Assembly: GCA_903970615.1 (NCBI GenBank)
Contig: CAJCJH010000084.1
Location: forward strand, 1-64,000
Origin: Rhodospirillales bacterium
GTDB taxonomy: Bacteria; Pseudomonadota; Gammaproteobacteria; Nevskiales; Nevskiaceae
DNA: 64,000 nucleotides
Reading direction: 5' to 3'
Shown: positions 1 to 9,312 of the stretch, in pieces
Position numbering within the stretch: position 1 is the stretch's first letter
How the letters are laid out: each line of letters begins with the position of its first letter
Program-made: the position numbers and the translations under genes
Notes under the pieces: model-generated
What the model saw: the letters and a program-made list of their open reading frames with translations, nothing else
What the model was told of the DNA's origin: nothing
Databases searched by the model: none

Positions 1-29
1 CAGCTGCTCTACCATTGAGCTAACAGCCC
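1..29 (-). tRNA. partial tRNA, probably tRNA-Lys
   Basis: Read on the minus strand, the sequence opens with the acceptor arm GGGCTGT, followed by TA and a canonical D-arm (AGCTCAATGGTAGAGCA). The gene runs off the left edge, so neither the anticodon nor the 3' half is visible. The 5' half resembles gammaproteobacterial tRNA-Lys, but that identity rests on memory of the family. It lies 11 bases downstream of tRNA-His on the same strand, so the two are probably co-transcribed. Confidence 0.75.
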
Positions 30-40
30 AGCAAAAACTT

Positions 41-118
41 TGGGGTGGACGATGGGACTCGAACCCACGACCTCCGGAATCACAATCCGGAGCTCTAACC
101 AACTGAGCTACGCCCACC
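41..118 (-). tRNA. tRNA-His (anticodon GTG)
   Basis: The minus strand folds into a complete cloverleaf. The acceptor GTGGGCG pairs with CGTCCAC. The anticodon stem CCGGA/TCCGG encloses the loop TTGTGAT, giving anticodon GTG, which reads histidine codons. The T-arm contains GGTTCGAGTCC and the CCA end is encoded. An extra 5' G at position 118 faces the discriminator C, the G-1 identity element specific to tRNA-His. Confidence 0.96.
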
Positions 119-234
119 ACAGCACGCAAGTTTAGCTGATCCTGCCGACAAGGGAACAGTTTCAGCGCAGCGTTTTTATCGATGTCAATTTTTCGCAAGC
201 TTTGCGGGGCTTTCGGATCAGCGCTGAGTCGAAA

Positions 235-1146
235 TCAGGTTTGAAGGCCGCCGAGTTGCGCAAGCAGATCGTTGAGCAACTGGCTCAGTTCGCCGGTCAT
301 CAAGGTCAGACTGGCATCGAACTCATCCGCCTTCGCTTCGCGGCTGCGCGATCGATCGGTGCCGGCATCGTCGTCGACCGCCTGAAAGCGCAGGCGCTTG
401 ATCGCAAACTGGTCGGTCAGCACGAACGAAAGACGCTCGCGCCAGATCAGACCGAGCTTGCTGACAGTCTTGCCGCCCTTGATGAGCGAGCGAATCTCGG
501 CACCGTCCAATTCATGCCGCACGTAGCGAATGGACGCCGCACCCTGTTCGCCGCCGATGAGTTCGCAATCCTGATCCAGCGCGAATTCAGCAGACACGCG
601 GCCGGCCAGCAGCCATTTGGTCATCGCTGCGCCAACGGCGGTTTGCGTGTTCAGCGGTGTGGCCGGAAATTCGCCGAGATCGGCGCGCAGCACGCTGGCC
701 ACGTCCTCTGCAATTTTCGGCGTTGGCGAGTCGACGATGAAACGATGCTGCATAGGATCAAGCCAGGCTTTGATCGATTTTTCACGTACGAAAGCGCGCG
801 GTCTCAGCTCGTCCGCGATGCGCTCCTTGAGATCGCGCATTTGCTTGCGTCCGAGTGCAAAGCCCTGCTGCTGTTCGATCTCCAGCGCTTTTTGCTTCGC
901 GGCCTGATTGATCACCGCCGCCGGCAGCAGCTTCTGCTGCACGCCCAAAGTCACCAGCAGATTCTTTGCCTGACTGTAAACGCAGCCGCTATCGGGTGCA
1001 GGCGGAAGCCAGCCCTGGCTTTGCATACTGGCCGCGTTGCAAGGCAACAGCGGATGCGCTGCGAGTGCGGCTTCCAGCACGCCGACGCTGATATCCCAAG
1101 CTGGATGCAGAGCAAATAATTGCAGGTTCTTGAACCAGATCGACAT
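235..1146 (-). CDS. rdgC: recombination-associated protein RdgC
   Basis: The 303-residue product opens MSIWFKNLQLF, close to the usual RdgC start, and has the full length of the family. RdgC is a nucleoid-associated protein that forms a ring around double-stranded DNA and restrains RecA-dependent recombination. Its activity becomes important when replication restart functions fail. I see no signal peptide or membrane segment. The gene stands alone between the tRNA pair and a transporter on the same strand. About 230 bases separate it from the upstream gene, so it probably has its own promoter, although I could not pick convincing -35 and -10 boxes. The ribosome-binding site is weak. Confidence 0.9.
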   Translation of the reverse strand: MSIWFKNLQLFALHPAWDISVGVLEAALAAHPLLPCNAASMQSQGWLPPAPDSGCVYSQAKNLLVTLGVQQKLLPAAVINQAAKQKALEIEQQQGFALGRKQMRDLKERIADELRPRAFVREKSIKAWLDPMQHRFIVDSPTPKIAEDVASVLRADLGEFPATPLNTQTAVGAAMTKWLLAGRVSAEFALDQDCELIGGEQGAASIRYVRHELDGAEIRSLIKGGKTVSKLGLIWRERLSFVLTDQFAIKRLRFQAVDDDAGTDRSRSREAKADEFDASLTLMTGELSQLLNDLLAQLGGLQT

Positions 1147-1378
1147 CGCTTATAAATGGCTTGTGAATGACTTGTTGAGAGGTTTACGAATCGCTTTTTT
1201 GCCAGCGATAACGCGAGGAAATGTTACCGATAATTACGAAAGTGCCGGGCTATTCCCGGGCAAATGTGCAAATGCCGGACGTTAATGCCACCGCTAAAAC
1301 CGTCTCCGGCCAAGCCTTAAGCTGGCTGCAAACTCGTGGTTGCGAAGACGCAGTCAACAACGTGACGGCACTGAAACG

Positions 1379-2713
1379 CTAAGTGGCCTGTTCTTCGTCG
1401 CGCCGTTCTTCGAGACTGCGATTGACTTTCAGCGCCAGCAGCGTGCCTATCGAGCCGGAGATCAAATACAGCCCGACGTAACCGACACCGAATTTGGCTG
1501 CGATACCGAGCGCTACCAGCGGTGCAAAACCGGCACCGAGCAACCAGCCGAAATCCGAAGTGAGCAGCGCGCCGCTGTAGCGATAGCGCGAGGCGAAGCT
1601 GGAATTGACCGCACCCGCCGCCTGTGCATGCGAGAAACCGAGCAATGCAAAGCCGACCAGAATGAAAATGTAGGCGCCAAAAGTGGTGCCATGCGAAAAA
1701 ATCGGCAGCATGCCGAACAGGCTGAAGATGGCGATGAGTACCGCGCCGATGCCCAGCGTGGTGCGGCGTCCGAGACGATCGGCGATCTTGCCCGAGGCCA
1801 GCATCGTCAACACCGCGATGGCTGCGCCGGCGAGTTGCACGAGCAGATATTCGACCACCGATTCATGCGTGAACAAGGTGATCCACGACAATGGAAATAT
1901 CGTCACCACATGAAACAGCGCATAGCTGGCCAGCGGCGCAAACGCTCCAAGCAGAATGCTTTTGCCCTGTGTGCGGAACAGTTCGCCGATTGGCGACGGC
2001 AGCAGCTCCTTGGCCTTGAGCAGTTCGGTGAATTCCGGCGTGACCACCAGCCGCAGGCGCGCGAACAGCGCCACGACGTTGATCGCAAACGCGACGTAGA
2101 ACGGATAGCGCCAGCCCCAGTCGGCGAAGTCCGCCGGCGAAAGATTCTCGACTAGGAACACGAACAATCCAGCCGCCAGCATGAAGCCGAGCGGTGCGCC
2201 GAGTTGCGGGATCATCGCGTACCAGCCGCGATGCTTTTGCGGCGAGTTGAGCGCCAGCAGCGAAGGCAGGCCATCCCAACTGCCGCCGAGCGCGATGCCC
2301 TGGCCAATGCGGAACAGCGCCAGCAGCACAATGCTGGCCTTGCCGAAATCGGCATAGTTCGGCAGAAAAGCGATGCCGACCGTGGACGTGCCGAGCATGA
2401 ACAAGGCGATGGTCAGCTTGGTGCCGCGGCCGTACCAGTCGTAGATGAAGCGGAACAGCAAGGAGCCGATCGGCCGCGCGACGAAGGCGAATGAAAAAAT
2501 GATGAAGGCGTAAATGGTGCCATCCATCGGTGAGGCAAACGGAAAAAACACCGACGGGAAAACCAGCACGCAGGCGATGCCAAATACGAAGAAATCGAAG
2601 AATTCCGAAAGGCGACCGATGATGACGCCAATCGCAATCTCGCCCGGCGCAACTGCGTCGCCAATCGCAGCAGGACTATCGTTTTCGTGAAGCGGTGCGG
2701 CTTGGGTATTCAT
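1379..2713 (-). CDS. MFS transporter, metabolite:H+ symporter-like
   Basis: The 444-residue protein has about twelve hydrophobic segments and the hallmark MFS loop between helices 2 and 3 (FRFIYDWYGRGTKL). A second copy follows the sixth to eighth helices (GKIADRLGRRT). The segment LFRIGQGIALGGSWDG is typical of the metabolite:H+ symporter branch, which carries small organic acids, proline or betaine. The start MNTQAAPLHEND precedes a short soluble N-terminus. No neighbouring enzyme suggests a substrate, so specificity is unknown. It is transcribed away from the cyo operon, with 195 bases between the two starts. Family membership is clear, and the subfamily is inference. Confidence 0.85.
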   Translation of the reverse strand: MNTQAAPLHENDSPAAIGDAVAPGEIAIGVIIGRLSEFFDFFVFGIACVLVFPSVFFPFASPMDGTIYAFIIFSFAFVARPIGSLLFRFIYDWYGRGTKLTIALFMLGTSTVGIAFLPNYADFGKASIVLLALFRIGQGIALGGSWDGLPSLLALNSPQKHRGWYAMIPQLGAPLGFMLAAGLFVFLVENLSPADFADWGWRYPFYVAFAINVVALFARLRLVVTPEFTELLKAKELLPSPIGELFRTQGKSILLGAFAPLASYALFHVVTIFPLSWITLFTHESVVEYLLVQLAGAAIAVLTMLASGKIADRLGRRTTLGIGAVLIAIFSLFGMLPIFSHGTTFGAYIFILVGFALLGFSHAQAAGAVNSSFASRYRYSGALLTSDFGWLLGAGFAPLVALGIAAKFGVGYVGLYLISGSIGTLLALKVNRSLEERRDEEQAT

Positions 2714-2908
2714 CTTGAGAACTTTAACTCGTTTTGGGCATCCGACTTTCGGACTCCAGGTTTCCGATTAAGTTGGAGGCAATTGCTGGTTGTGCAGGCC
2801 GAAGACTGTCACGCCATGCACCGCGTAACGATAGGACAAAACGTCCAATCGCGTTTCATTCGAGGTGTCCTTACAATCCATGCTCTTCAGGTTCCCCCAC
2901 GATACGCG

Positions 2909-4030
2909 ATGTTCGTCCGAGTCCTGCAAAAAAGTTTGGTCCTGCTGCTGACGAGTGCGACGCTGGCCGGTTGCAACGCCGTTGTCTTGCACCCTGCTGG
3001 CGATGTCGCGCTACAGCAGCGTAACCTGGTTGTCGTCTCGACCTTGATGATGCTGCTCATCATCCTTCCGGTGATGGCGCTGACGCTGATCTTCGCCTGG
3101 CGTTACCGGCACTCGAACACCAAGGCTGTGTACAAGCCGGACTGGCATCATTCGACCCAGCTCGAACTGGTGATATGGTCCGCGCCGCTGCTGATCATCA
3201 TCGCACTCGGTGCGCTGACCTGGGTCGGCACCCACATGCTGGATCCTTACCGGCCGATCGACCGACTCGAAGCCGGGCGCGCAGTTCCAAAAGGCACCAA
3301 GCCGCTGAACGTGCAGGTGGTGGCGCTGGACTGGAAATGGCTGTTCATCTATCCGGATTACGGCATTGCCACCGTCAACGAACTGGCCGCGCCGATCGAT
3401 GTGCCGATCAATTTCAAGATCACCTCGTCGACCGTGATGAATTCATTCTTCGTGCCGGCATTGGCGGGCCAGATTTATGCGATGCCGGCGATGGAAACAC
3501 AGCTGCACGCGGTCATCAATCGCACCGGCGAGTACGAAGGTTTTTCGGCCAACTACAGCGGCGCGGGTTTCTCCGACATGCGCTTTGCATTTCACGGCAT
3601 GAGCGCCGCCGATTTCGAGCGCTGGGTCGCCGCAATCAAGGCTGGCGGCGGCACGCTGGAACGCGAGGATTATCTGAAGCTGGATCGGCCGAGCGTGCGC
3701 GATCCGGTGCAGCACTATGCCAGCGTCGCCGCCAATCTTTATGACGCGATCCTCAATCTCTGCGTCGACAAAACCAAGATGTGCGTCCACGACATGATGG
3801 CGATCGATGCCCGCGGTGGCCTCGGTCTGGCGGCGGCCTACAACATCTCGCGCCTGAGCTACGACCTGCCGCGCACGCGCTCGGATGCGCCCGCGCCGCG
3901 CCGCGAATATGTCACCGCGCTATGTGCCGCCGATCCTGATCCGATCGCTGGCTCGACCAGTCGCCCGCTGGTTTCATCTGCTCTCGCGTCACCATTGCCG
4001 AACGGCGCTTCGGTCCGCTTCGCGCCCTGA
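2909..4030 (+). CDS. cyoA: cytochrome bo ubiquinol oxidase subunit II
   Basis: Subunit II of the heme-copper quinol oxidase, anchored in the inner membrane with a periplasmic cupredoxin-like domain. I chose the ATG at 2909, which gives 373 residues. It puts a lipoprotein signal right at the N-terminus (lipobox LAGC, modified Cys22). Two transmembrane helices follow, then the conserved VQVVALDWKWLFIYPDYGIATVNE. The CuA ligands of cytochrome c oxidases are absent, as expected for a quinol oxidase. The ending TSRPLVSSALASPLPNGASVRFAP is low in complexity. It is the first gene of a same-strand run through roxR. Confidence 0.95.
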   Translation: MFVRVLQKSLVLLLTSATLAGCNAVVLHPAGDVALQQRNLVVVSTLMMLLIILPVMALTLIFAWRYRHSNTKAVYKPDWHHSTQLELVIWSAPLLIIIALGALTWVGTHMLDPYRPIDRLEAGRAVPKGTKPLNVQVVALDWKWLFIYPDYGIATVNELAAPIDVPINFKITSSTVMNSFFVPALAGQIYAMPAMETQLHAVINRTGEYEGFSANYSGAGFSDMRFAFHGMSAADFERWVAAIKAGGGTLEREDYLKLDRPSVRDPVQHYASVAANLYDAILNLCVDKTKMCVHDMMAIDARGGLGLAAAYNISRLSYDLPRTRSDAPAPRREYVTALCAADPDPIAGSTSRPLVSSALASPLPNGASVRFAP

Positions 4031-4065
4031 GCGGCTGACGCAGTCCCCGCATTCGAGAACCCGCT

Positions 4066-6066
4066 ATGACTCATCATGATTTGATGCGATTCCTGTTCGG
4101 CCGCCTCAGCCTGGACGCCATTCCGTATCAGGAACCGATCCTGGTCTGGACCTTCGTCGGCGTTGCCATCGTCGGCGCCGCCGTGTTCGGCTACATCACC
4201 TACAAGCGCGCCTGGATTTATCTGTACAAGGAATGGTTCTGCAGCATCGATCACAAAAAGATCGGCGTGATGTATCTGGTGCTGGGCCTGGTAATGCTGC
4301 TGCGCGGTTTTTCCGACGCCATCCTGATGCGCATCCAGCAGGCCATCGCCTTTGGCGGATCGACCGGCTATCTCGAGCCGCATCATTACGACCAGATCTT
4401 CACCGCGCACGGCGTCATCATGATTTTCTTCGTCGCCATGCCGCTGATCACCGGCCTGATGAATTACGTGGTGCCGCTCCAAATCGGCGCGCGCGATGTC
4501 GCCTTTCCGTTCCTCAACAATTTCAGTTTCTGGATGACCACCGCCGGCGCGATGCTGGTGATGGCCTCGTTATTCATCGGCGAATTCGCGCGCACCGGCT
4601 GGCTCGCGTATCCGCCGCTGTCGGGCATCGCTTACAGCCCGGATGTCGGCGTGGATTACTACATCTGGTCGCTGCAGATTGCCGGCATCGGAACTCTGCT
4701 TTCCGGCGTCAATATCCTGGCGACCATCATCAAGATGCGCGCGCCCGGCATGACGCTGATGCGCATGCCGATTTTCACCTGGACGGCACTCTGCACCAAC
4801 GTGCTGATCGTCGCAGCGTTCCCGGTTTTGACCGCCGTGCTGGTGCTGCTGTCGCTGGATCGCTACGCCGGCATGGATTTCTTCTCGAACGACTTCGGCG
4901 GCAACGCCATGATGTATGTCAATCTGATCTGGATCTGGGGCCATCCCGAGGTTTACATCCTGATCCTGCCGGTGTTCGGCGTGTTCTCGGAAGTGGTGTC
5001 CACATTCAGCGGCAAGCGGCTGTTCGGCTATGCCTCGATGGTTTACGCGACCATCGTCATTACTATTTTGTCGTATCTGGTGTGGCTGCATCACTTCTTC
5101 ACGATGGGCTCAGGCGCCAGCGTGAACTCGTTCTTCGGCATCACCACCATGATCATCTCGATCCCGACCGGCGCGAAGATGTTCAACTGGCTGTTCACGA
5201 TGTATCACGGCCGTATTCGCTTTGAATTGCCGATGCTGTGGACGATGGGCTTCATGATTACCTTCGTCGTCGGCGGCATGACCGGCGTTCTGCTGGCGGT
5301 GCCGCCGGCGGATTTCGTGCTGCACAACAGCCTGTTCCTGGTAGCGCACTTCCACAACGTCATCATCGGCGGCGTGGTGTTCGGCGCGTTCGCCGGCATC
5401 ACTTACTGGTTCCCGAAAGCCACCGGTTTCCAGCTCGATCCGTTCTGGGGAAAGCTTTCGTTCTGGTTCTGGTTCAGCGGCTTCTGGTTCGCTTTCACAC
5501 CGCTCTACGTGCTCGGCTTGATGGGCGTGACGCGGCGCATGGGCCACTTCGACGATCCCTCGCTACAAATCTGGTTCCGGATCGCCGCCTTCGGTGCCTT
5601 GCTGATCTTCCTCGGCATCATTTCATTCATCGTGCAACTGGTGGTCAGCATCCGCAACCGCGAAGCCCTGCGCGATCTCACCGGCGACCCGTGGAATGGC
5701 CGCACATTGGAGTGGTCCACCTCGTCGCCGCCGCCGGAATACAACTTCGCGTTCACTCCGCATGTGTTTGATCAGGATGCCTGGTGGGACATGAAAACGC
5801 GCGGCAGCGAGCGCCCGACAACGGGCTTCAAGCCGATCCACATGCCGAAGAGCACCAGCGCCGGTTTGGTCCTCGCGGTGCTCAGCGCGATCTGCGGCTT
5901 CGGCTTGATCTGGCATATCTGGTGGATGGCGATCGTCGGTTTCGTCAGCGTGATTGCGACCGCGATTTTCCATACCTTCAATACCGATCGGGATTTCCAC
6001 ATTCCCGCCGAGGAAGTGGTGCGCGTGGAAGATCAGCGCAGCCGCCTGCTGGCGCATCAGGTCTGA
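4066..6066 (+). CDS. cyoB: cytochrome bo ubiquinol oxidase subunit I
   Basis: The catalytic subunit (666 residues) reduces oxygen to water using ubiquinol and pumps protons. All metal ligands are present: His115 and His430 for the low-spin heme, His428 for the binuclear heme, and His293, His342 and His343 for CuB. Tyr297 lies at the His-Tyr crosslink position. The quinol-site residues Arg80, Asp84 and His107 are present, as are the proton-channel residues Asp144, Glu295 and Lys371. All sit nine positions after their E. coli counterparts. It follows cyoA by 35 bases and precedes cyoC by four. This is an intact, probably functional oxidase. Confidence 0.98.
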   Translation: MTHHDLMRFLFGRLSLDAIPYQEPILVWTFVGVAIVGAAVFGYITYKRAWIYLYKEWFCSIDHKKIGVMYLVLGLVMLLRGFSDAILMRIQQAIAFGGSTGYLEPHHYDQIFTAHGVIMIFFVAMPLITGLMNYVVPLQIGARDVAFPFLNNFSFWMTTAGAMLVMASLFIGEFARTGWLAYPPLSGIAYSPDVGVDYYIWSLQIAGIGTLLSGVNILATIIKMRAPGMTLMRMPIFTWTALCTNVLIVAAFPVLTAVLVLLSLDRYAGMDFFSNDFGGNAMMYVNLIWIWGHPEVYILILPVFGVFSEVVSTFSGKRLFGYASMVYATIVITILSYLVWLHHFFTMGSGASVNSFFGITTMIISIPTGAKMFNWLFTMYHGRIRFELPMLWTMGFMITFVVGGMTGVLLAVPPADFVLHNSLFLVAHFHNVIIGGVVFGAFAGITYWFPKATGFQLDPFWGKLSFWFWFSGFWFAFTPLYVLGLMGVTRRMGHFDDPSLQIWFRIAAFGALLIFLGIISFIVQLVVSIRNREALRDLTGDPWNGRTLEWSTSSPPPEYNFAFTPHVFDQDAWWDMKTRGSERPTTGFKPIHMPKSTSAGLVLAVLSAICGFGLIWHIWWMAIVGFVSVIATAIFHTFNTDRDFHIPAEEVVRVEDQRSRLLAHQV

Positions 6067-6070
6067 AATC

Positions 6071-6703
6071 ATGTCGAGTTCTGCAAGCAACGCAATGAGC
6101 AACACCGAGCCCAGCGGCTTTTACGACCTGAGCGGTTCGCATCATCCGGAAAACGGCACCATGCTGGGTTTCTGGCTGTATCTGATGAGCGACTGCCTGG
6201 TATTCGCCGTGCTGTTTGCGATGTACGGCGTGCTCGGCGGCAGCTATGCCGCCGGCCCCGGACCGAAAGAGCTGTTCGAGTTGCCGGTGGTGGCCGTCAA
6301 CACTTCGATGCTGCTGCTGTCGTCGATCACCTATGGCTTTGCGATGCTGGAAATGGCGCGCAACCGCAAGGCGGCGACACTGATCTGGCTGGCGATCACG
6401 GGTCTGTTCGGCGCCGCTTTCGTCGGCCTCGAACTGAACGAGTTCGTACACCTGATCGACGAAGGCGCAGGCCCGCAGCGCAGCGCGTTTCTGTCCGCTT
6501 TCTTCACGCTGGTCGGCACGCACGGTCTGCATGTCAGCTTCGGTATCGTCTGGCTGATTACGCTGATGGTGCAGGTTTCGCGCAACGGGCTGACGCCGAT
6601 CATGCAGCGGCGCCTGAGCTGCCTGAGCCTGTTCTGGCATTTCCTCGATGTCGTCTGGATCGGGGTTTTTACCTTTGTCTATCTCGTAGGTGTGCTTCGA
6701 TGA
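6071..6703 (+). CDS. cyoC: cytochrome bo ubiquinol oxidase subunit III
   Basis: A 210-residue integral membrane protein with five predicted helices. It contains the subunit III signatures [20 protein letters not shown] near the start and [17 protein letters not shown] near residue 150. Subunit III stabilises the oxidase core. The ATG at 6071, four bases after the cyoB stop, gives the expected length. An in-frame upstream extension would overlap cyoB and is not supported. The stop overlaps the cyoD start (ATGA), indicating translational coupling. Confidence 0.96.
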   Translation: MSSSASNAMSNTEPSGFYDLSGSHHPENGTMLGFWLYLMSDCLVFAVLFAMYGVLGGSYAAGPGPKELFELPVVAVNTSMLLLSSITYGFAMLEMARNRKAATLIWLAITGLFGAAFVGLELNEFVHLIDEGAGPQRSAFLSAFFTLVGTHGLHVSFGIVWLITLMVQVSRNGLTPIMQRRLSCLSLFWHFLDVVWIGVFTFVYLVGVLR

Positions 6704-7107
6704 GTCAGCCGACCACGACCGAGCCGGAAACACACGACTCGCGCCACGTTCACAGCCACCCGACCGGCGACAGCGCCGGCCACGGCTCGTTCAAAAGCTA
6801 CATGATCGGCTTTCTGCTGTCGGTGGTATTGACGGCGATTCCATTCTGGCTGGTGATGGGCAAGGTTTTCGCCAATCACGAGACCACGATACTGATCGTC
6901 GTCGCATTCGCCGCGGTACAGGTCGTCGTCCACATGATTTACTTCCTGCACATGAACACCAGTTCCGAAGGCGGCTGGAACATGCTGGCGCTGATCTTCA
7001 CGCTGGTGCTGGTCGGGATCGCCATCAGTGGCTCGTTGTGGGTGATGTATCACATGAACAGCAATATGGTGCCGATGTCCGCACACGATATGCGCAACCT
7101 GCCCTGA
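6700..7107 (+). CDS. cyoD: cytochrome bo ubiquinol oxidase subunit IV
   Basis: A 135-residue protein with three transmembrane helices. It carries the family motif [20 protein letters not shown] at residues 73-92, which marks CyoD. The His-rich N-terminal tail ([10 protein letters not shown]) is longer than in E. coli. The subunit assists assembly of the CuB centre. The gene overlaps cyoC by four bases. No cyoE (heme O synthase) follows; a SURF1-like gene takes its place. Confidence 0.95.
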   Translation: MSQPTTTEPETHDSRHVHSHPTGDSAGHGSFKSYMIGFLLSVVLTAIPFWLVMGKVFANHETTILIVVAFAAVQVVVHMIYFLHMNTSSEGGWNMLALIFTLVLVGIAISGSLWVMYHMNSNMVPMSAHDMRNLP

Positions 7108-7117
7108 TGCGTTGCTG

Positions 7118-7882
7118 ATGCCGCCTTCAGCGCACGAGCCGCCGCACTCGCGCGCGCGTCTCGCGTTGTGGCTTCTGTTGTTGACGGCGCTATTCGCCGG
7201 ATTCATCGCACTCGGCAGCTGGCAGATTCATCGCCGCGCCTGGAAGCTGGACTTGATTGCGCAGGTCGATCGCAAACTGCACGCTGCGCCCGTTCCCGCG
7301 CCGGGTCGAGATGTCTGGGCACAGATCAAACCGTCGGATCAATATCTCAAAATCCAGGCGGAAGGCACTTACCTGCCCGGCCGCGAGGTTCGCGTTCAGG
7401 CGGTGACCGAGCTTGGCGCAGGCTATTGGCTGATCTCGCCCTTGCAGACGCGCGACGGATTTTTCATCCTCATCAATCGCGGATTCGTCGATGCGGACTG
7501 GCAGGCGCCGCCCTCGCAAAATACCGGATTAGCGCCGCAGCCACTGCGCATTACCGGCCTGCTGCGGCTGAGCGAGCCGAAAGGCGGATTCCTGCGGCAT
7601 AACGATCCGGCAACCGCGCGCTGGTATTCGCGCGATGTTGCGGCGATCGCCGCAAGCCTGCAGTTGCCGGCAGCGGATGTCGCGCCTTATTTCATCGATG
7701 CCGATGCCGCAGCCAGCCCAGACCGAAATCCGGAAACCGGCCCGGTCGGCGGCCTCACCGTGGTGCGTTTTCACAACAGCCATCTGGTGTACGCGATCAC
7801 CTGGTACACGCTGGCGATGATGACGCTGCTCGCAGGCATCATCCTGGCGCGTCCGCAATCCCGGCGCCACAATCAGCCATGA
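7118..7882 (+). CDS. SURF1-family oxidase assembly protein
   Basis: About 254 residues with the SURF1 plan: one helix near the N-terminus containing GSWQIHRRAWKLDLI, a periplasmic domain with GYWLISPLQTRDG and ILINRGFVD, and a second helix near the C-terminus after HLVYAITWYTLA. SURF1 proteins help insert heme into heme-copper oxidases. I preferred the ATG at 7118; a TTG at 7112 would add two residues. It starts ten bases after cyoD and its stop overlaps the next gene (ATGA), so it belongs to the cyo operon. SURF1 is better known beside cytochrome c oxidase genes, but it also occurs next to cyo operons. Confidence 0.9.
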   Translation: MPPSAHEPPHSRARLALWLLLLTALFAGFIALGSWQIHRRAWKLDLIAQVDRKLHAAPVPAPGRDVWAQIKPSDQYLKIQAEGTYLPGREVRVQAVTELGAGYWLISPLQTRDGFFILINRGFVDADWQAPPSQNTGLAPQPLRITGLLRLSEPKGGFLRHNDPATARWYSRDVAAIAASLQLPAADVAPYFIDADAAASPDRNPETGPVGGLTVVRFHNSHLVYAITWYTLAMMTLLAGIILARPQSRRHNQP

Positions 7883-9309
7883 GCAAGCCTTACAAATCGC
7901 TGCTGGCCTCGGCCGGCGCAACGGTCGGCCAGCAGAGCATGTTGCAGTTGATCCAGTTGCGCTGGATCGCGGTGACCGGGCAGGTCGTCACCATCCTGTT
8001 CGTGACTTTCGTCTTCCACATTCAGCTGCCGCTGACAGCGATGGCTGCGGTACTCTTTTTTCTCGTTGGCCTGAATTTCCTGAGCCTGCTGCGTCCGCGG
8101 CGTTTCGGCGATGTGCGCAACGGCGCGCTGCTTACCGCACTGCTGTTCGATGTCGCCGCACTCACAGCGCTGCTTTACTTGAGCGGCGGCGCCACCAATC
8201 CCTTCGTGTTCCTGTATCCGTTGCAGGTGACGATCGGCGCAGTGCTGCTCGAAGTCTGGTCGACCTGGACGATGGTCGCAGTCACCACCTTGTGCTTTGC
8301 CGGCCTGACGACGTTCTACGTTCCGCTGCAACTGCACGAATCGCAGCCGGGCGAAATGTTTCGCCTGCACATACTCGGCATGCTGATCTGCTTCGTGCTC
8401 GATGTCGGCCTGCTGGTGGTGTTCATGACGCGCATCAACCGCATCCTGCGCGGCCGCGACGCGCGACTCGCCGATCTGCGCCAGCAGGCCGCCGAGGAAG
8501 ATCATATCGTTCGCATGGGCCTGCTCGCGTCGGGCGCCGCACATGAACTGGGAACGCCGCTAGCCACACTATCCGTGATTCTCGGCGACTGGGTACACAT
8601 GCCCGTGTTCATCCAGAATCCCGAACTGCTGCAGGAAGTCAGCGACATGCAGGCCGAGGTGAACCGCTGCAAAACCATCGTCAGCGGCATTCTGATGTCG
8701 GCCGGCGAAGCGCGCGGCGAAGCGCCCATCATCACCACGGTCGCGGAATTTCTGGACGATCTGGTGATGGACTGGCGCAACACTCGGCCGGTGCGCGAAC
8801 TCGACTATCGCTACGAAAATGAAACTGACCGCGAGGACGATCTCCCAGACAATCAGCGAGACGATCGGCAACACAATCAGCGAGACAATCAGCAAAACGA
8901 TTTCCGGGATGATCGCCTGAGTGAAAACGCAGCGGATAACGAAAGCGAAGATGACTTTGCCATCGTTTCCGACTCCGCGCTGAAGCAGATCATCTGCAAT
9001 GTGCTGGATAACGCGCTGGAAAGTTCGCCTGATTGGGTTGGCCTTTCGGCATCCTGCCGCGGCGGCACATTATCGCTTTGCGTGCGCGATCGCGGGCCGG
9101 GTTTTGCCGTCGAGATGTTGCGGCAATTCGGCAAACCCTATCATTCCAGCAAAGGCCGGCCCGGCGGCGGACTCGGGCTGTTCCTCGTCGTCAACGTCGT
9201 GCGCAAACTCGGCGGCAATGTCACCGCCGAAAATGCCGTCGATGGCGGCGCCATCGTCACGCTGAACCTGCCGCTGGCGGCCTTGTCGATCGAATCGAAA
9301 ACCGGCTGA
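7879..9309 (+). CDS. redox sensor histidine kinase, RegB/PrrB/RoxS family
   Basis: A 476-residue membrane kinase. Six hydrophobic segments occupy residues 24-185. They include the quinone-site motif GGATNPF (103-109), diagnostic of the RegB/PrrB/RoxS family. The phospho-acceptor is His222 in GAAHELGTPLATL. Cys264 in NRCKTIV lies where the redox-active cysteine of RegB is found. ATP-binding boxes are CNVLDNALESSP (N-box), DRGPGF and GGGLGL. Between the dimerisation and ATPase domains is a very acidic, Asn/Gln-rich stretch (about 313-358) that ordinary members lack. The gene overlaps surf1 by four bases, so sensor and quinol oxidase are made from one transcript. Confidence 0.93.
   Translation: MSKPYKSLLASAGATVGQQSMLQLIQLRWIAVTGQVVTILFVTFVFHIQLPLTAMAAVLFFLVGLNFLSLLRPRRFGDVRNGALLTALLFDVAALTALLYLSGGATNPFVFLYPLQVTIGAVLLEVWSTWTMVAVTTLCFAGLTTFYVPLQLHESQPGEMFRLHILGMLICFVLDVGLLVVFMTRINRILRGRDARLADLRQQAAEEDHIVRMGLLASGAAHELGTPLATLSVILGDWVHMPVFIQNPELLQEVSDMQAEVNRCKTIVSGILMSAGEARGEAPIITTVAEFLDDLVMDWRNTRPVRELDYRYENETDREDDLPDNQRDDRQHNQRDNQQNDFRDDRLSENAADNESEDDFAIVSDSALKQIICNVLDNALESSPDWVGLSASCRGGTLSLCVRDRGPGFAVEMLRQFGKPYHSSKGRPGGGLGLFLVVNVVRKLGGNVTAENAVDGGAIVTLNLPLAALSIESKTG
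8815..8952 (+). repeat. degenerate repeat coding a low-complexity insert in the redox kinase
   Basis: A 14-base unit, ACAATCAGCGAGAC, occurs at 8849-8862 and again at 8873-8886. A decayed third copy lies at 8885-8898, giving periods of 24 and 12 bases. The run encodes a polar segment rich in Asp, Asn, Gln and Arg between the kinase's His and ATP-binding domains. The reading frame stays open throughout. It looks like an in-frame expansion within a flexible linker. Confidence 0.7.
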
Positions 9310-9312
9310 ACA

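Noticed and set aside
2687-2908. Extended N-terminus of CyoA from an upstream ATG
   Set aside because: It would place 74 unlike residues before the lipoprotein signal. The ATG at 2909 puts the lipobox at residue 22 as expected.
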